Both the position numbers and the translations under genes were made by a program. The notes under the pieces were generated by a model. It was not told where the DNA came from and ran no database searches. It was given only the letters and a program-made list of their open reading frames with translations. From Streptomyces sp. GESEQ-35 (GTDB lineage: Bacteria > Actinomycetota > Actinomycetes > Streptomycetales > Streptomycetaceae), in NCBI RefSeq assembly GCF_017948485.1, contig NZ_JAFFSX010000006.1:186001-250000 (forward strand): 64,000 nucleotides of DNA, read 5' to 3'. Positions 26,744 through 35,627 of this stretch are shown here, in pieces; position 1 is the first letter of the stretch, and every line of letters begins with the position of its first letter.

Positions 26744-26863
26744 GGAGCGCGGTGCGGTGGCCACCGGTGCAGGGGAACAATCTGCACGGCGGACGACGTT
26801 GCGCAAGAGTGCGCTACCGGCCATCCGGCCTGCTCCGGTTCGTATACGGAACTTCCGTCCGGT

Positions 26864-26869
26864 TAGGCT
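26864..26869 (+). promoter_or_regulatory. Candidate -10 of mshC, leaderless
   Basis: TAGGCT ends six bases before the ATG at 26876 with no ribosome site. An inverted repeat GTTC-N7-GAAC at 26838-26852 lies where a regulator or -35 would sit. Confidence 0.4.
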
Positions 26870-26875
26870 CATGAC

Positions 26876-28105
26876 ATGCATGCCTGGCCCGCTTCTGAGG
26901 TCCCCGCCCTGCCCGGCAAGGGCCGCGACCTCCAGATCCACGACACAGCGACCGATGGTCTCGTCACCCTCGACCCCGGTCCCGTCGCCCGTATCTACGT
27001 CTGCGGCATCACTCCGTACGACGCGACCCACATCGGTCACGCGGCGACCTACAACGCGTTCGACCTCGTGCAGCGCGTGTGGCTCGACACCAAGCGGCAG
27101 GTTCACTACGTCCAGAACGTCACCGACGTCGACGATCCGCTGCTGGAACGCGCCCTGCGGGACAACGTCGACTGGGTCGCCCTCGCCGAGAAGGAGACGG
27201 CCCTCTTCCGCGAGGACATGACCGCCCTGCGGATGCTGCCGCCGCAGCACTACATCGGCGCGGTCGAGGCGATACCCGGCATCGTGCCGCTCGTCGAGCG
27301 GCTGCGGGACGCGGGCGCCGCCTACGAACTCGAAGGGGACATCTACTTCTCCGTCGAGTCCGACCCGAACTTCGGCAGCGTCTCGAACCTCGACACGGCC
27401 GCCATGCGGCTGCTGTCCGCCGAGCGCGGCGGCGACCCCGACCGCCCGGGCAAGAAGAACCCGCTGGACCCGATGTTGTGGATGGCGGCCCGCGAGGGCG
27501 AGCCGAGCTGGGACGGCGGTTCGCTCGGGCGTGGTCGGCCCGGCTGGCACATCGAGTGTGTCGCGATCGCCCTGGACCACCTCGGAATGGGCTTCGACGT
27601 CCAGGGCGGCGGCTCCGACCTCGCCTTCCCGCACCATGAGATGGGCGCCTCGCACGCCCAGGTGCTGACCGGCGAGTTCCCCATGGCCAAGGCGTACGTC
27701 CACGCCGGCATGGTCGCGCTGCACGGAGAGAAGATGTCGAAGTCCAAGGGCAACCTGGTCTTCGTCTCCACGCTGCGCCGCGAGGGCGTCGACCCGGCCG
27801 CGATCAGGCTGGCCCTGCTCGCCCACCACTACCGCGCGGACTGGGAGTGGACCGACCAGGTCCTCGAGGACGCCCTCGCGCGCGTCGACCGCTGGCGCGC
27901 CGCCGTCTCCCGCCCCGACGGACCGCCCGCCGAGCCGCTGGTCGAGGAGATCCGCGCGGCCCTCGCGAACGACCTGGACGCCCCGGCAGCCCTCGCCGCC
28001 GTCGACCGCTGGGCGGCGCTCCAGCAGGAGCGGGGCGGCACGGACGAGGGCGCCCCCGGCGTCGTATCGCGTGCCGTGGACGCTCTGCTGGGCGTGGCCC
28101 TGTAG
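26876..28105 (+). CDS. mshC: Cysteine-1D-myo-inosityl 2-amino-2-deoxy-alpha-D-glucopyranoside ligase MshC
   Basis: 409 residues, close to the usual family length. MshC joins cysteine to GlcN-inositol with ATP, the third step of mycothiol synthesis. Class I tRNA-synthetase signatures are clear: [10 protein letters not shown] near residue 44 (HIGH) and [10 protein letters not shown] near 290 (KMSKS). The zinc-site pattern also fits: Cys in YVCGITPYD near 43, then WHIEC and FPHHE. The protein lacks the anticodon-binding extension of true cysteinyl-tRNA synthetase. It sits at the end of the mycothiol-associated cluster and is followed by a 14-bp terminator, so the cluster stops here. Confidence 0.95.
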   Translation: MHAWPASEVPALPGKGRDLQIHDTATDGLVTLDPGPVARIYVCGITPYDATHIGHAATYNAFDLVQRVWLDTKRQVHYVQNVTDVDDPLLERALRDNVDWVALAEKETALFREDMTALRMLPPQHYIGAVEAIPGIVPLVERLRDAGAAYELEGDIYFSVESDPNFGSVSNLDTAAMRLLSAERGGDPDRPGKKNPLDPMLWMAAREGEPSWDGGSLGRGRPGWHIECVAIALDHLGMGFDVQGGGSDLAFPHHEMGASHAQVLTGEFPMAKAYVHAGMVALHGEKMSKSKGNLVFVSTLRREGVDPAAIRLALLAHHYRADWEWTDQVLEDALARVDRWRAAVSRPDGPPAEPLVEEIRAALANDLDAPAALAAVDRWAALQQERGGTDEGAPGVVSRAVDALLGVAL

Positions 28106-28116
28106 TCAGCTCGTGG

Positions 28117-28152
28117 AAGGGCGCCCCCTCCCTTGCCGGAGGGGGCGCCCTT
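28117..28152. terminator. Bidirectional terminator between mshC and the Gln-rich gene
   Basis: A perfect 14-bp stem (28117-28130 with 28139-28152), loop CCTTGCCG, between convergent genes. Confidence 0.9.
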
Positions 28153-28171
28153 GTACTTGCTCAGGTGGGCG

Positions 28172-28747
28172 TCAGATCCGCTGGATCCGTACGCTGCGCA
28201 GCACGTTCGGCGACTGGGTGTCCCAGATGCCGACCACCTGGTGGCCGAACGCGAAGGCCTGCTGGATCTGCTGATGGATCTGCGGGTTCGGGTTGTTGAG
28301 GACCCGGAACTGGTTGTTGATGCGCAGGAAGATCTGGTGCGGCTGCCCCTGGAGCGGGTGGACGATGTCGATGAAGCCGTTCGCCACGCCGGAGGCGAGG
28401 GCCTGCGCCTGCACCTGCTGGACGACCTGCTGCACCGCGGACAGCGCGACCTGCTGAAGCTGCTGCTGCATCTGCTGCTCGGTCTGCTGGGCCTGTTGGT
28501 CCTGCGGCTGACCGAACTGTTGCTGCTGGCCCAGCTGCTGAAGCAGCTGCTGGTACGGCTGCTGCTGACTGAGCTGCTGGAGCTGCTCCAGCGAGCCGCT
28601 CATGCCCTGCGGCTGTTGCTGCTGGCCGTAGCCCTGCTGGCCGTAGTTCTGCTGCTGGCCGTACTGCTGCGGGAACTGCTGCTGCTGATACGGCGACGTG
28701 CTGGGGAACTGCTGTCCCAGTTGGCTCATCTGCGGGGTGGTGCTCAT
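28172..28747 (-). CDS. Gln-rich prion-like protein with a subtilisin-shared C-terminal domain
   Basis: 191 residues from ATG 28747, with GAAGGTGG nine bases upstream. Residues 1-95 are dominated by Gln with Tyr, Gly, Pro and Ser (for example QQYGQQQNYGQQGYGQQQQ), a prion-like or phase-separating composition and rare in GC-rich bacteria. Residues 95-130 form an amphipathic helix (ALSAVQQVVQQVQAQALA). Residues 135-191 form a compact domain, FRVLNNPNPQIHQQIQQAFA then GHQVVGIWD. The last domain aligns with the last 50 residues of the protease encoded 70 bp upstream in the same direction. No signal peptide or membrane helix is seen. A scaffold, substrate or adaptor of the protease is my inference. 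Confidence 0.8.
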   Translation of the reverse strand: MSTTPQMSQLGQQFPSTSPYQQQQFPQQYGQQQNYGQQGYGQQQQPQGMSGSLEQLQQLSQQQPYQQLLQQLGQQQQFGQPQDQQAQQTEQQMQQQLQQVALSAVQQVVQQVQAQALASGVANGFIDIVHPLQGQPHQIFLRINNQFRVLNNPNPQIHQQIQQAFAFGHQVVGIWDTQSPNVLRSVRIQRI

Positions 28748-28817
28748 GCGGGTGCCACCTTCCGTCATGTGTTGAGCGATGGTTGGGAGTTGTGGAGCGT
28801 CGGTGGGGCGCCGTCCG

Positions 28818-30545
28818 TCAGCCCGTGATCACCAGGCCGACGATCTCGTCGTCCGAGAACCACACGCGGACGTCCGGCCGTCCCCCCGCGAAGGCGGTGT
28901 GCACCGCCTGGCGGATCTCTGGAGACGGGTGGTTCAGGTTGCGCCAGGCGCCGGCCACGAACAGCCGGAGCCGCGGCGGGAGTTCACGGGGATACGGCAG
29001 CAACTCGTCCCAGTACCGCTCGGCCTGGCCCGAGCCGACCGCCTGCGGCAGCAGCTGGGTCACCGCCGCCTTGATGTCCGGCCGGTTGCCGATCCGCTGG
29101 GAGGCGGGCCGGCCCGCCGCGTCCTGCTGCGCGGAACCCGTGGCCCGCAGCACCACACGGGCACGTTCGGGCGACATCGGAGGCTGGCCGGCCGCCTTGA
29201 GCATGCCCTGGAGCGCGGCCAGCGCGCCGACCACCACCGGGGAGGCGGAGGACGTACCGGAGAACGTGTCCGTGTACCAGGCGATCTCCTCGGGCCCGCC
29301 CTGGAGATCGCCGGGCCGGTCCCAGAAGCCGCCGGTGGTCGTGACCTCGCGGCCCCAGCCCTGAGCGTCCAGCCGGGCGCCGTAGTTGGAGAACGCGAGC
29401 CGTGAACGGTCCGGGCCGTGATCGCGGCCATGGGTGCCGGGCGGCGGTGCGCCCGCACCGACGAGGACGGCGCCGGAGGACTGGTTGGAGGGGTTGAACG
29501 GATTGCGCCACGACTCCGGGAATTCGTCCGGGCGGCGCTCGTAGACGGCGTCGTCGAGGGACTCGCCGCCGTTGCCTGCGGCCTCCACGACGAGGACGCC
29601 CTTGGCGGTGGCGTAGCGGATGGCCGCACAGTCGTCCGGCCACCACTCGAGCGCGACGTAGCCGCTCTGGTCGTCGCGCGCGGCGAAGTCCAGCCGTGGG
29701 CCCGGACGGTGGAGTTCGATCAGCACGATGTCGCCGGGTCCGAGCCGGTCGGCGGCCGCGTGGATCGCCGCCGCGGTACCGATGCCCTGGAAGGACGCGG
29801 CCGCGGTCGCCGCTTCGGGCACGATGCCGTTGACGCCGTACTCGTTGCGGTCGCCGCCGATCACACCGATCACGGCGGTGCCGTGGTTGCGCCAGGCGAC
29901 GTCGGTCAGCGGGGTGCCGACGACGATGCCGGCGAGCTTCGCCGCGAGATCCTCGTGGCCCAGCTGCCAGGCGCCCTCGACATCGATCACGGTCACGCCC
30001 TGGCCGGCGCCGCCGGGCCGCTGCCAGGCCCAGTGCGCGTCGATGCCCTCGGGCGCCGCGCGCAGATAGCCCTGCCGACCGCTGAAGTCGGGTGTGACCG
30101 GCGCGCCTTCCTTCAGACGCCGGTTGTCCTCGGCGCTCGTCAGGGAGGCGGGCACGGCGCCGGGTTTCACATACGCCGTGTCGATCCCCGGCAGCGCGGC
30201 GATCCGTGCGCGCAGCTCCTGGGCGCGGCTCTCTCCGCCGCGCACGCGGTAGAACAACGCGAGGTCAGGAGTGTCCTCCGGGCCCGCGGTGGCCGACTGC
30301 TGGAGCCGCTCCTCGTTGCCGAACAGGGGTTCCAGAGCGAGCTGTTCGTCGCTGAGGAACATGTTGAGGGCCGATACATCGGCGCCCGCCGCCGAGCGGA
30401 CGCTCTCGGTCTGGGCGCGCAGCCGGGCCTCGGGCCGGGCGACGACGATCAGCTCCTGCTCGGCCCCTCGATAGGTGAATCCAGCTCCGTCGGGCCCCGG
30501 CCCGGATGTCCCCGGGCCCTGCGCCGGCTGTACCTGGTCGGTCAT
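28818..30545 (-). CDS. Intracellular S8 (subtilisin-like) serine protease
   Basis: 575 residues from ATG 30545, with GGGAG upstream. There is no signal peptide, so it probably acts in the cytoplasm. Residues 25-165 form an N-terminal domain with an inhibitor/propeptide-like alternation of strands (ELIVVARPEARLRA, then TPDLALFYRVRG). The catalytic triad is complete: Asp188 in VIDVEGAW, His221 in NHGTAVIG, Ser432 in FSGTSSASP, with the oxyanion Asn325 in EAAGNGG. Residues 525-575 are a separate C-terminal domain shared with the neighbouring Gln-rich protein. It is transcribed before that gene, with a 70-bp gap, and no terminator lies between. It is likely activated by loss of the N-terminal domain; its substrates are unknown. 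Confidence 0.88.
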   Translation of the reverse strand: MTDQVQPAQGPGTSGPGPDGAGFTYRGAEQELIVVARPEARLRAQTESVRSAAGADVSALNMFLSDEQLALEPLFGNEERLQQSATAGPEDTPDLALFYRVRGGESRAQELRARIAALPGIDTAYVKPGAVPASLTSAEDNRRLKEGAPVTPDFSGRQGYLRAAPEGIDAHWAWQRPGGAGQGVTVIDVEGAWQLGHEDLAAKLAGIVVGTPLTDVAWRNHGTAVIGVIGGDRNEYGVNGIVPEAATAAASFQGIGTAAAIHAAADRLGPGDIVLIELHRPGPRLDFAARDDQSGYVALEWWPDDCAAIRYATAKGVLVVEAAGNGGESLDDAVYERRPDEFPESWRNPFNPSNQSSGAVLVGAGAPPPGTHGRDHGPDRSRLAFSNYGARLDAQGWGREVTTTGGFWDRPGDLQGGPEEIAWYTDTFSGTSSASPVVVGALAALQGMLKAAGQPPMSPERARVVLRATGSAQQDAAGRPASQRIGNRPDIKAAVTQLLPQAVGSGQAERYWDELLPYPRELPPRLRLFVAGAWRNLNHPSPEIRQAVHTAFAGGRPDVRVWFSDDEIVGLVITG

Positions 30546-30897
30546 CGGGTACCGCTCCCTTCGGTCCGTGCGGATGCCAAGTAGCGGATGGTGCCGAGTG
30601 GTACGGGGGGCGCGGTGCCATGTCCCGTTCCCGGGCCGCGCCTTCGCTGCACAACCAAGCACTCCCATGGCGCCCCGTCCAGACCGTCTTCGCCAACTTG
30701 GTTTCGCAACAAGTTGAATTGGGTACCGTGTGCAATTGGCGTGAAACAGATGTCCTGCAACAATCCGGCCAGAACCTGTCTACTGGCTGTCGAGGGACTT
30801 GGGGGAGCTGCGGAGCCACCCGGCATGTGATGGGGTGGGCGCGTCAGTTGACCGTTGGACCAGCCAGTCGGCCGGTCCCTCCGCGGAAGGACGCACA
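30546..30897. promoter_or_regulatory. Divergent intergenic region, S8 protease / Tat propeller
   Basis: 352 bp without a gene. It is noticeably richer in A/T than its surroundings around 30690-30770. A perfect 7-bp inverted repeat, CAACTTG and CAAGTTG (30694-30700 and 30710-30716), looks like a regulator site. Both divergent promoters must lie here; I cannot place them exactly. Confidence 0.5.
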
Positions 30898-31866
30898 GTG
30901 GCACCCACGCATCGCTCCTTCGCACGTGACTACACCCGCCGCAGACTCCTCACGGTCGGCGCCGCGACCGCCGGTGCCGTCCTCGCCGGGTCCACCGCGG
31001 CCTCGGCCTCCGGTAAGTCGTGGCCGACCGTGATCCCGCTGCCCGACGGCTTCCGCCCGGAGGGCATCGCGATCGGCGGTGGGCCGTACGCCTACCTCGG
31101 CTCGCTCGGCGACGGCTCGATCTACCGGGCCGACCTGCGCACGGGGCAGGGCGGCATCATCTCGGCCGGGCCCGGTACGCCCTCGGTCGGCCTCAAACTC
31201 GACGACCGGGGACGCCTGTTCGTCGCCGGACGCGGGCTGGGCGCGCGGGTCGTCGACGTCAGCAACGGCGCGATCATCGCGTCGTACGTCCTCACCACGG
31301 CGACCCCGACCTTCGCCAACGACGTGTTCCTGACCCCGCGCACGGCCTGGTTCACCGACTCCTACCAGCCCGCGCTGTACGCCCTGCCGCTCGGCCGGGG
31401 CGGCGCGCTGCCGGACGCGGACGACGTCGTGACGATCACACTGAAGGGCGACTGGAGCCAGGTCCCCGGCGAGGTCGTGAATGCCAACGGCATCACCCGC
31501 ACGCCCGACGGCTCGGCCCTGCTGGTGGTGCAGTCCGGGGTCGGCGCGCTGCACCGGGTGGACCCGAAGAGCGGGGTCACGAAACTCGTCGACCTCGGGG
31601 ACGCGGCCCCGCTCACCAACGGCGACGGTCTGCTGCTGCTCGGGCGGACGCTGTACGTCGTCCAGAACCGGCAGAACGCGATCGACGTCTTCACCCTCGC
31701 GCCCGACGGCACCAGCGGGGTCTTCCGGCGCCGCATCACCGACCCGGCCTTCGATGTGCCGACCACGGTGGCCGCGTACAAGGACCGGCTCTACCTGCCC
31801 AACGCACGGTTCACCACGACTCCGACGCCCACGACCACGTACGACGTGATCGCTGTGGCACGCTGA
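30898..31866 (+). CDS. Tat-exported beta-propeller (SMP-30/NHL-like) protein
   Basis: 322 residues from GTG 30898, with GGAAGGA eight bases upstream. A twin-arginine signal is present (DYTRRRLLTVG, followed by a hydrophobic stretch ending GSTAASA), so it is folded before export. The mature part has repeated blade-like segments with D-G and N-G turns (PEGIAIGGGPYAYLGSLGDG, NGITRTPDGSALLVV), like SMP-30/gluconolactonase and NHL propellers. No catalytic set can be fixed; Asn/Asp residues in GITRTPDG and FANDVFL could bind calcium. It is probably an extracytoplasmic lactonase or binding protein. It is convergent with the PAC2 gene, with a 12-bp terminator between. Confidence 0.75.
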   Translation: MAPTHRSFARDYTRRRLLTVGAATAGAVLAGSTAASASGKSWPTVIPLPDGFRPEGIAIGGGPYAYLGSLGDGSIYRADLRTGQGGIISAGPGTPSVGLKLDDRGRLFVAGRGLGARVVDVSNGAIIASYVLTTATPTFANDVFLTPRTAWFTDSYQPALYALPLGRGGALPDADDVVTITLKGDWSQVPGEVVNANGITRTPDGSALLVVQSGVGALHRVDPKSGVTKLVDLGDAAPLTNGDGLLLLGRTLYVVQNRQNAIDVFTLAPDGTSGVFRRRITDPAFDVPTTVAAYKDRLYLPNARFTTTPTPTTTYDVIAVAR

Positions 31867-31877
31867 GGAAGAAGCCG

Positions 31878-31906
31878 GGGGCGGTACGGGAGATCCGTAC
31901 CGCCCC
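31878..31906. terminator. Bidirectional terminator
   Basis: A perfect 12-bp stem (31878-31889 with 31895-31906), loop GAGAT, lies between the convergent propeller and PAC2 genes. TTGTGCG follows. Confidence 0.8.
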
Positions 31907-31915
31907 TTGTGCGTC

Positions 31916-32890
31916 CTAGTCCTCGGACGAATCCTCGTCGTCGGCGCCCGGCTTCGGGGGCTTCGGCGGCTTCGGGCGACCGCCGGGGTTGTCTCCCCGG
32001 TCCTTGAGGAACGGCGTGCCCTCTCCGCCTTCCGTGGCGTGGCCGCCCGGAGTGTCCCGGCGCCGCAGATACCGCTCGAACTCGCGGGCGATCGCCTCGC
32101 CCGACGCCTCCGGCAGCTCGGCGGTGTCCCGGGCCTCCTCCAGCGTCTGCACGTACTCCGCGACCTCGCTGTCCTCGGCGGCCAGCTGGTCCACCCCCAC
32201 CTGCCAGGCGCGCGCGTCCTCGGGCAGCTCGCCCAGCGGGATGCGTACGTCGATCAGGTCCTCCAGGCGGTTGAGGAGGGCCAGCGTCGCCTTCGGGTTG
32301 GGCGGCTGCGACACGTAGTGCGGGACGGCCGCCCAGAGCGAAACCGCAGGTACGCCCGCGTGCGTGCACGCCTCCTGGAGGACGCCGACGATGCCCGTGG
32401 GCCCCTCGTACTTGGTCTCCTCCAGGTCCATCCGCTGGGCCAGGTCCGCGTCGGACGTGGTCCCGCTGATCGGGACCGGACGCGTGTGCGGGGTGTCACC
32501 GAGCAGGGCACCCAGGATGACCACCAGTTCCACACCCAGCTCGTGCGCGAAGCCGAGCAGCTCGTTGCAGAACGAGCGCCAGCGCATGGACGGTTCGATA
32601 CCTCGGACGAGTACCAGGTCGCGGGGCTTCTCACCGCCGATCCGCACCACCGACAACCTTGTCGTCGGCCACGTGATCTTGCGCACGCCGGCGTCCATCC
32701 ACACCGTGGGACGGTTCACCTGGAAGTCGTAGTAGTCCTCGGCGTCGAGCGCCGCGAACACCTCGCCCTTCCACTCCCTGTCCAGATGCGCGACCGCGGT
32801 GGAGGCGGCGTCGCCGGCATCGTTCCAGCCCTCGAACGCGGCCACCATGACCGGGTCGACCAGCTCGGGAACTCCCTCGAGCTCGATCAC
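31916..32890 (-). CDS. parJ: PAC2 family protein, probable ParJ
   Basis: 324 residues, GTG start at 32890 with AAGGAGG nine bases upstream. It begins with the PAC2 (proteasome assembly chaperone) fold signature VMVAAFEGWNDAGDAAS and contains WMDAGVRKITWP. Members in actinobacteria (Rv2125, SCO1662) are not proven proteasome chaperones. From memory SCO1662 is ParJ, which modulates ParA polymerisation during sporulation and lies between glpD and mshC, as here. The C-terminal 45 residues are basic and Pro-rich, then acidic. The ParJ name rests on family and gene order, not on an alignment. Its presence marks the conserved backbone within an otherwise accessory stretch. Confidence 0.8.
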   Translation of the reverse strand: MIELEGVPELVDPVMVAAFEGWNDAGDAASTAVAHLDREWKGEVFAALDAEDYYDFQVNRPTVWMDAGVRKITWPTTRLSVVRIGGEKPRDLVLVRGIEPSMRWRSFCNELLGFAHELGVELVVILGALLGDTPHTRPVPISGTTSDADLAQRMDLEETKYEGPTGIVGVLQEACTHAGVPAVSLWAAVPHYVSQPPNPKATLALLNRLEDLIDVRIPLGELPEDARAWQVGVDQLAAEDSEVAEYVQTLEEARDTAELPEASGEAIAREFERYLRRRDTPGGHATEGGEGTPFLKDRGDNPGGRPKPPKPPKPGADDEDSSED

Positions 32891-33166
32891 CCAGCGCCTC
32901 CTTCCGACGTGCTCTCACGTACGCCCCAACCTTACGGCGTGCGAGCGGAACGTCCGCAGCCCCCTTGCAGGGGGGAATGAACCGATCACTGCCCCGTTCG
33001 CCATCCCGAAACACCCCACAGTCATCGGAGCTGTGCTCTGGCCGACGTTTGCGGTGATCGGGACGTGTCCGGAACCGGGTCCGAGGCGGGCGGTCCTTCA
33101 CCCACTCGTGTGGCAGCTCCCGGAACCGGCTCCGGGCGAGGGCGACGCTGCGGAACTCTTCGTCAG

Positions 33167-35626
33167 ATGAGCGGAGTTGACCCCCCTTCCTGCGTACGGC
33201 GGGTCGGGATCGTGTATCTGACGCTCCTCGGCGTGGGGACGCTGGGGGCACTGCTGGTCGCCCCGCGCGTCGAGGATCCGGCGACCGTGGTCGCGGCGCT
33301 GCTGCCGACCCTGGCGGGTGCCTACCTGGCGTGGAGTGCCTATCGGGCGGACCGTGTCGAGGCCGCGTCCGCGGCGACGGACCCCGCCGTCACCGCCGAC
33401 CGGCTCGCCGTCGCCGTACGACGGCAGTGGGAGGCGGAGGCGCAGGCGCGGCGGCTGGCGGACCCGTATCCGCTGCCGGTGTCCTGGCGGGGCGCCGATG
33501 CCGACCTGGCCGAGGTGACGGAGGGCCTCGCCGGCCGGGACGGGGAGATCGGCACGGTCTTCGCCGAGCGGGTGCCCGATCGGCGGCTGCTGTTGCTGGG
33601 CGAGCCCGGTTCGGGCAAGACCCTGTTGCTCGTCCGCCTGGTGCTGACGCTGATCGAGGGGCGCACGGCGGGTGATCCGGTGCCCGTGCTCTTTCCGCTG
33701 GCCTCGTGGGATCCGACGGCGATGGACCTGCGGGGTTGGATGGAGCGCAAGCTGGTGCAGGACTACGCCGAGCTGGGGGCGGCGGCGCCGGGTGAGTACG
33801 GGGAGACGACCCTGGCCGGGATGCTGCTGGACCGGCGCATGGTGCTGCCGGTGCTCGACGGGTTCGACGAACTGCCTCCTGCGATGGGCGGGTTGGCACT
33901 GCACCGGATCGCTGAGGCGTTGCCTTACGGCTGCGGGCTGGTGCTGTCGAGCCGTCCGGCGGAGTACCGGGCGGCGCTGCGGCCGCGGACGGGGGTGCCG
34001 GCGCGGCTGACCGGGATGGCGGGCATCCGGCTGGAGCCGCTCGGTGCCGATGACGTGGCCGGCTATCTGCTGCGGGACGCGGGCGGGAGCGATTCACCCT
34101 CCGCGGCGCGGTGGGACTCGGTGGTGGCCGCGCTGGGCACGGACGCGCCGGTGGCGGGGACACTCAGCAGCCCGTTGATGGTGTCGCTGGCTCGGTCCGT
34201 GTACAACCCCCGACCGGGGGAGGGGGAGGAGGAACTTCCGGATCCTGCCGAGCTGTTGGGGCGTCCGGCGCGTACCGCGGTGGAGCGCCATCTGCTCGAC
34301 GCCTTCGTCACCGCCGCGTATCGGCCGCATCCGCAGCGCTCGTGTCCGTGGACGGTGGGCGAGGCACTGCATGCGCTGCGGTTTCTGGCGCGGCGTATGG
34401 AGCGGGGCGTGGACGGGACGGCCGAGGTGGCGTGGTGGAAGCTGGGCCACGTGGTGCCGGCGGTGCTGCCTCAGGTGCTGGCCGGCGTGCTGTTGGGCGT
34501 CCTGGGGTGGCTGGCCGAGGGCGGGACCATGGAGGCGATCCAGTACTTCGCGCCCGAGGTGCCTGCGCCGACGGAGTGGGAGGAGACGGGCGGGCTCGGG
34601 GTCGTGGCGGCGGGCATCTGCGGGGGCCTCGCGGGCGGCCTCGCGGCGGCCCTGGCGATCACCGTGCTGTGTGTGGCGGCCGTCGCTCCCGACGTCCCCG
34701 CCGACCTCGTGCTGCACCGTCTGGCCGACGGCGGTTCACTCGCGCTCGTCGGAGTGATCATCTCCGGGTTCGCCTGCGGCGCCCGGACCGGGGTACGGCG
34801 GCCGACCGACTGGGACTGGCGGCTTCCGGCCACGGGAGTGGCGGCCGCGATCTGCTACGGGCTGTGCTTCGACAACGCCTGCGGCACCGTCAGCGCCCTG
34901 CTCTACGGCGTGACGGCGGCGGCCGTCGGCAGGGACGGCATCGGGACGGATCTCGCCGGCCCGGTGGCCCGGGTGCGCTGGCACTGGAGCCTGCGGGGCG
35001 TCTGCCGGGGGCTGCTGGGCGGGCTGCTGCTCGGCGGCAGCATCCTTCTGGAGGGCCTGCTCGCGGATGTGCTCTCGGGCGGGTCCACCCGGCAGTACAT
35101 CGCGCCCGCGGATCCCGTCGCGGCGGGCTGGGCGGCACTCCAGGTGGGCACGGTGTTCGCGGTGTCCTGCCTGCTCCTGAACGGTCTGCGGACGGTCCCG
35201 GTCGATCTCGGCGGCTGTGTCGACGGCCGAGCCCTCCTCGCCAACGACCGGCGCACGCTCGGCACCTGCGTCCTGATGGCAGCCGTGCTCGGCACCCTGG
35301 TGATCGGCACCCAGGGCTGGTGCGCCACCGTCTGGGGATCGACCGGCGTATGGGGTACGGCCCCCGCCGAGAACCAGCAATGGGTCTACGCGGTCGGACT
35401 GGTCCCCTCGTTGCTGACCGGACTGGCCATCGGGATCCGACAGTCGGCCTGGACCCGGTACGCGGTCGCCCGCTGCTACCTGGCCGTGCGTGCCAAGGTG
35501 CCGTTCGATCTCATGGCCTTCCTCGGTGACGCCCACGAACACCGAGGCGTCCTGCGCCGCGTCGGCGCCGTCTACCAGTTCCGGCACATCGAGCTTCAGC
35601 ACAGGCTGGCCGACACCGAACCGTAG
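33167..35626 (+). CDS. Membrane NACHT-type STAND ATPase
   Basis: 819 residues if it starts at ATG 33167; GTG 33065 would add 34 residues and neither has a good ribosome site. Two N-terminal membrane helices (about 12-32 and 40-58) precede the NTPase. Walker A is GEPGSGKT (145-152), Walker B is LPVLDGFDELPP (227-238, DGxDE as in NACHT), and a sensor-like SSRPAEYR follows. From about 420 to the end there are around eight Gly/Ala/Leu-rich membrane helices instead of a repeat sensor. The C-terminal soluble segment reads FDLMAFLGDAHEHRGVLRR. This layout recurs in Streptomyces genomes. A role in sensing or immunity is only suggested by the family. The gene ends one base from the convergent FadR gene. 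Confidence 0.82.
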   Translation: MSGVDPPSCVRRVGIVYLTLLGVGTLGALLVAPRVEDPATVVAALLPTLAGAYLAWSAYRADRVEAASAATDPAVTADRLAVAVRRQWEAEAQARRLADPYPLPVSWRGADADLAEVTEGLAGRDGEIGTVFAERVPDRRLLLLGEPGSGKTLLLVRLVLTLIEGRTAGDPVPVLFPLASWDPTAMDLRGWMERKLVQDYAELGAAAPGEYGETTLAGMLLDRRMVLPVLDGFDELPPAMGGLALHRIAEALPYGCGLVLSSRPAEYRAALRPRTGVPARLTGMAGIRLEPLGADDVAGYLLRDAGGSDSPSAARWDSVVAALGTDAPVAGTLSSPLMVSLARSVYNPRPGEGEEELPDPAELLGRPARTAVERHLLDAFVTAAYRPHPQRSCPWTVGEALHALRFLARRMERGVDGTAEVAWWKLGHVVPAVLPQVLAGVLLGVLGWLAEGGTMEAIQYFAPEVPAPTEWEETGGLGVVAAGICGGLAGGLAAALAITVLCVAAVAPDVPADLVLHRLADGGSLALVGVIISGFACGARTGVRRPTDWDWRLPATGVAAAICYGLCFDNACGTVSALLYGVTAAAVGRDGIGTDLAGPVARVRWHWSLRGVCRGLLGGLLLGGSILLEGLLADVLSGGSTRQYIAPADPVAAGWAALQVGTVFAVSCLLLNGLRTVPVDLGGCVDGRALLANDRRTLGTCVLMAAVLGTLVIGTQGWCATVWGSTGVWGTAPAENQQWVYAVGLVPSLLTGLAIGIRQSAWTRYAVARCYLAVRAKVPFDLMAFLGDAHEHRGVLRRVGAVYQFRHIELQHRLADTEP

Positions 35627-35627
35627 A

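Noticed and set aside
26838..26852. LexA box before mshC
   Set aside because: The repeat is GTTC-N7-GAAC, the opposite order from the actinobacterial SOS box GAAC-N4-GTTC.
28172..28747. Treating the CAG/CTG-rich stretch as a non-coding repeat
   Set aside because: Codons for Gln are interrupted in a way that keeps one long frame with a ribosome site and a conserved C-terminal domain, so it is a gene.
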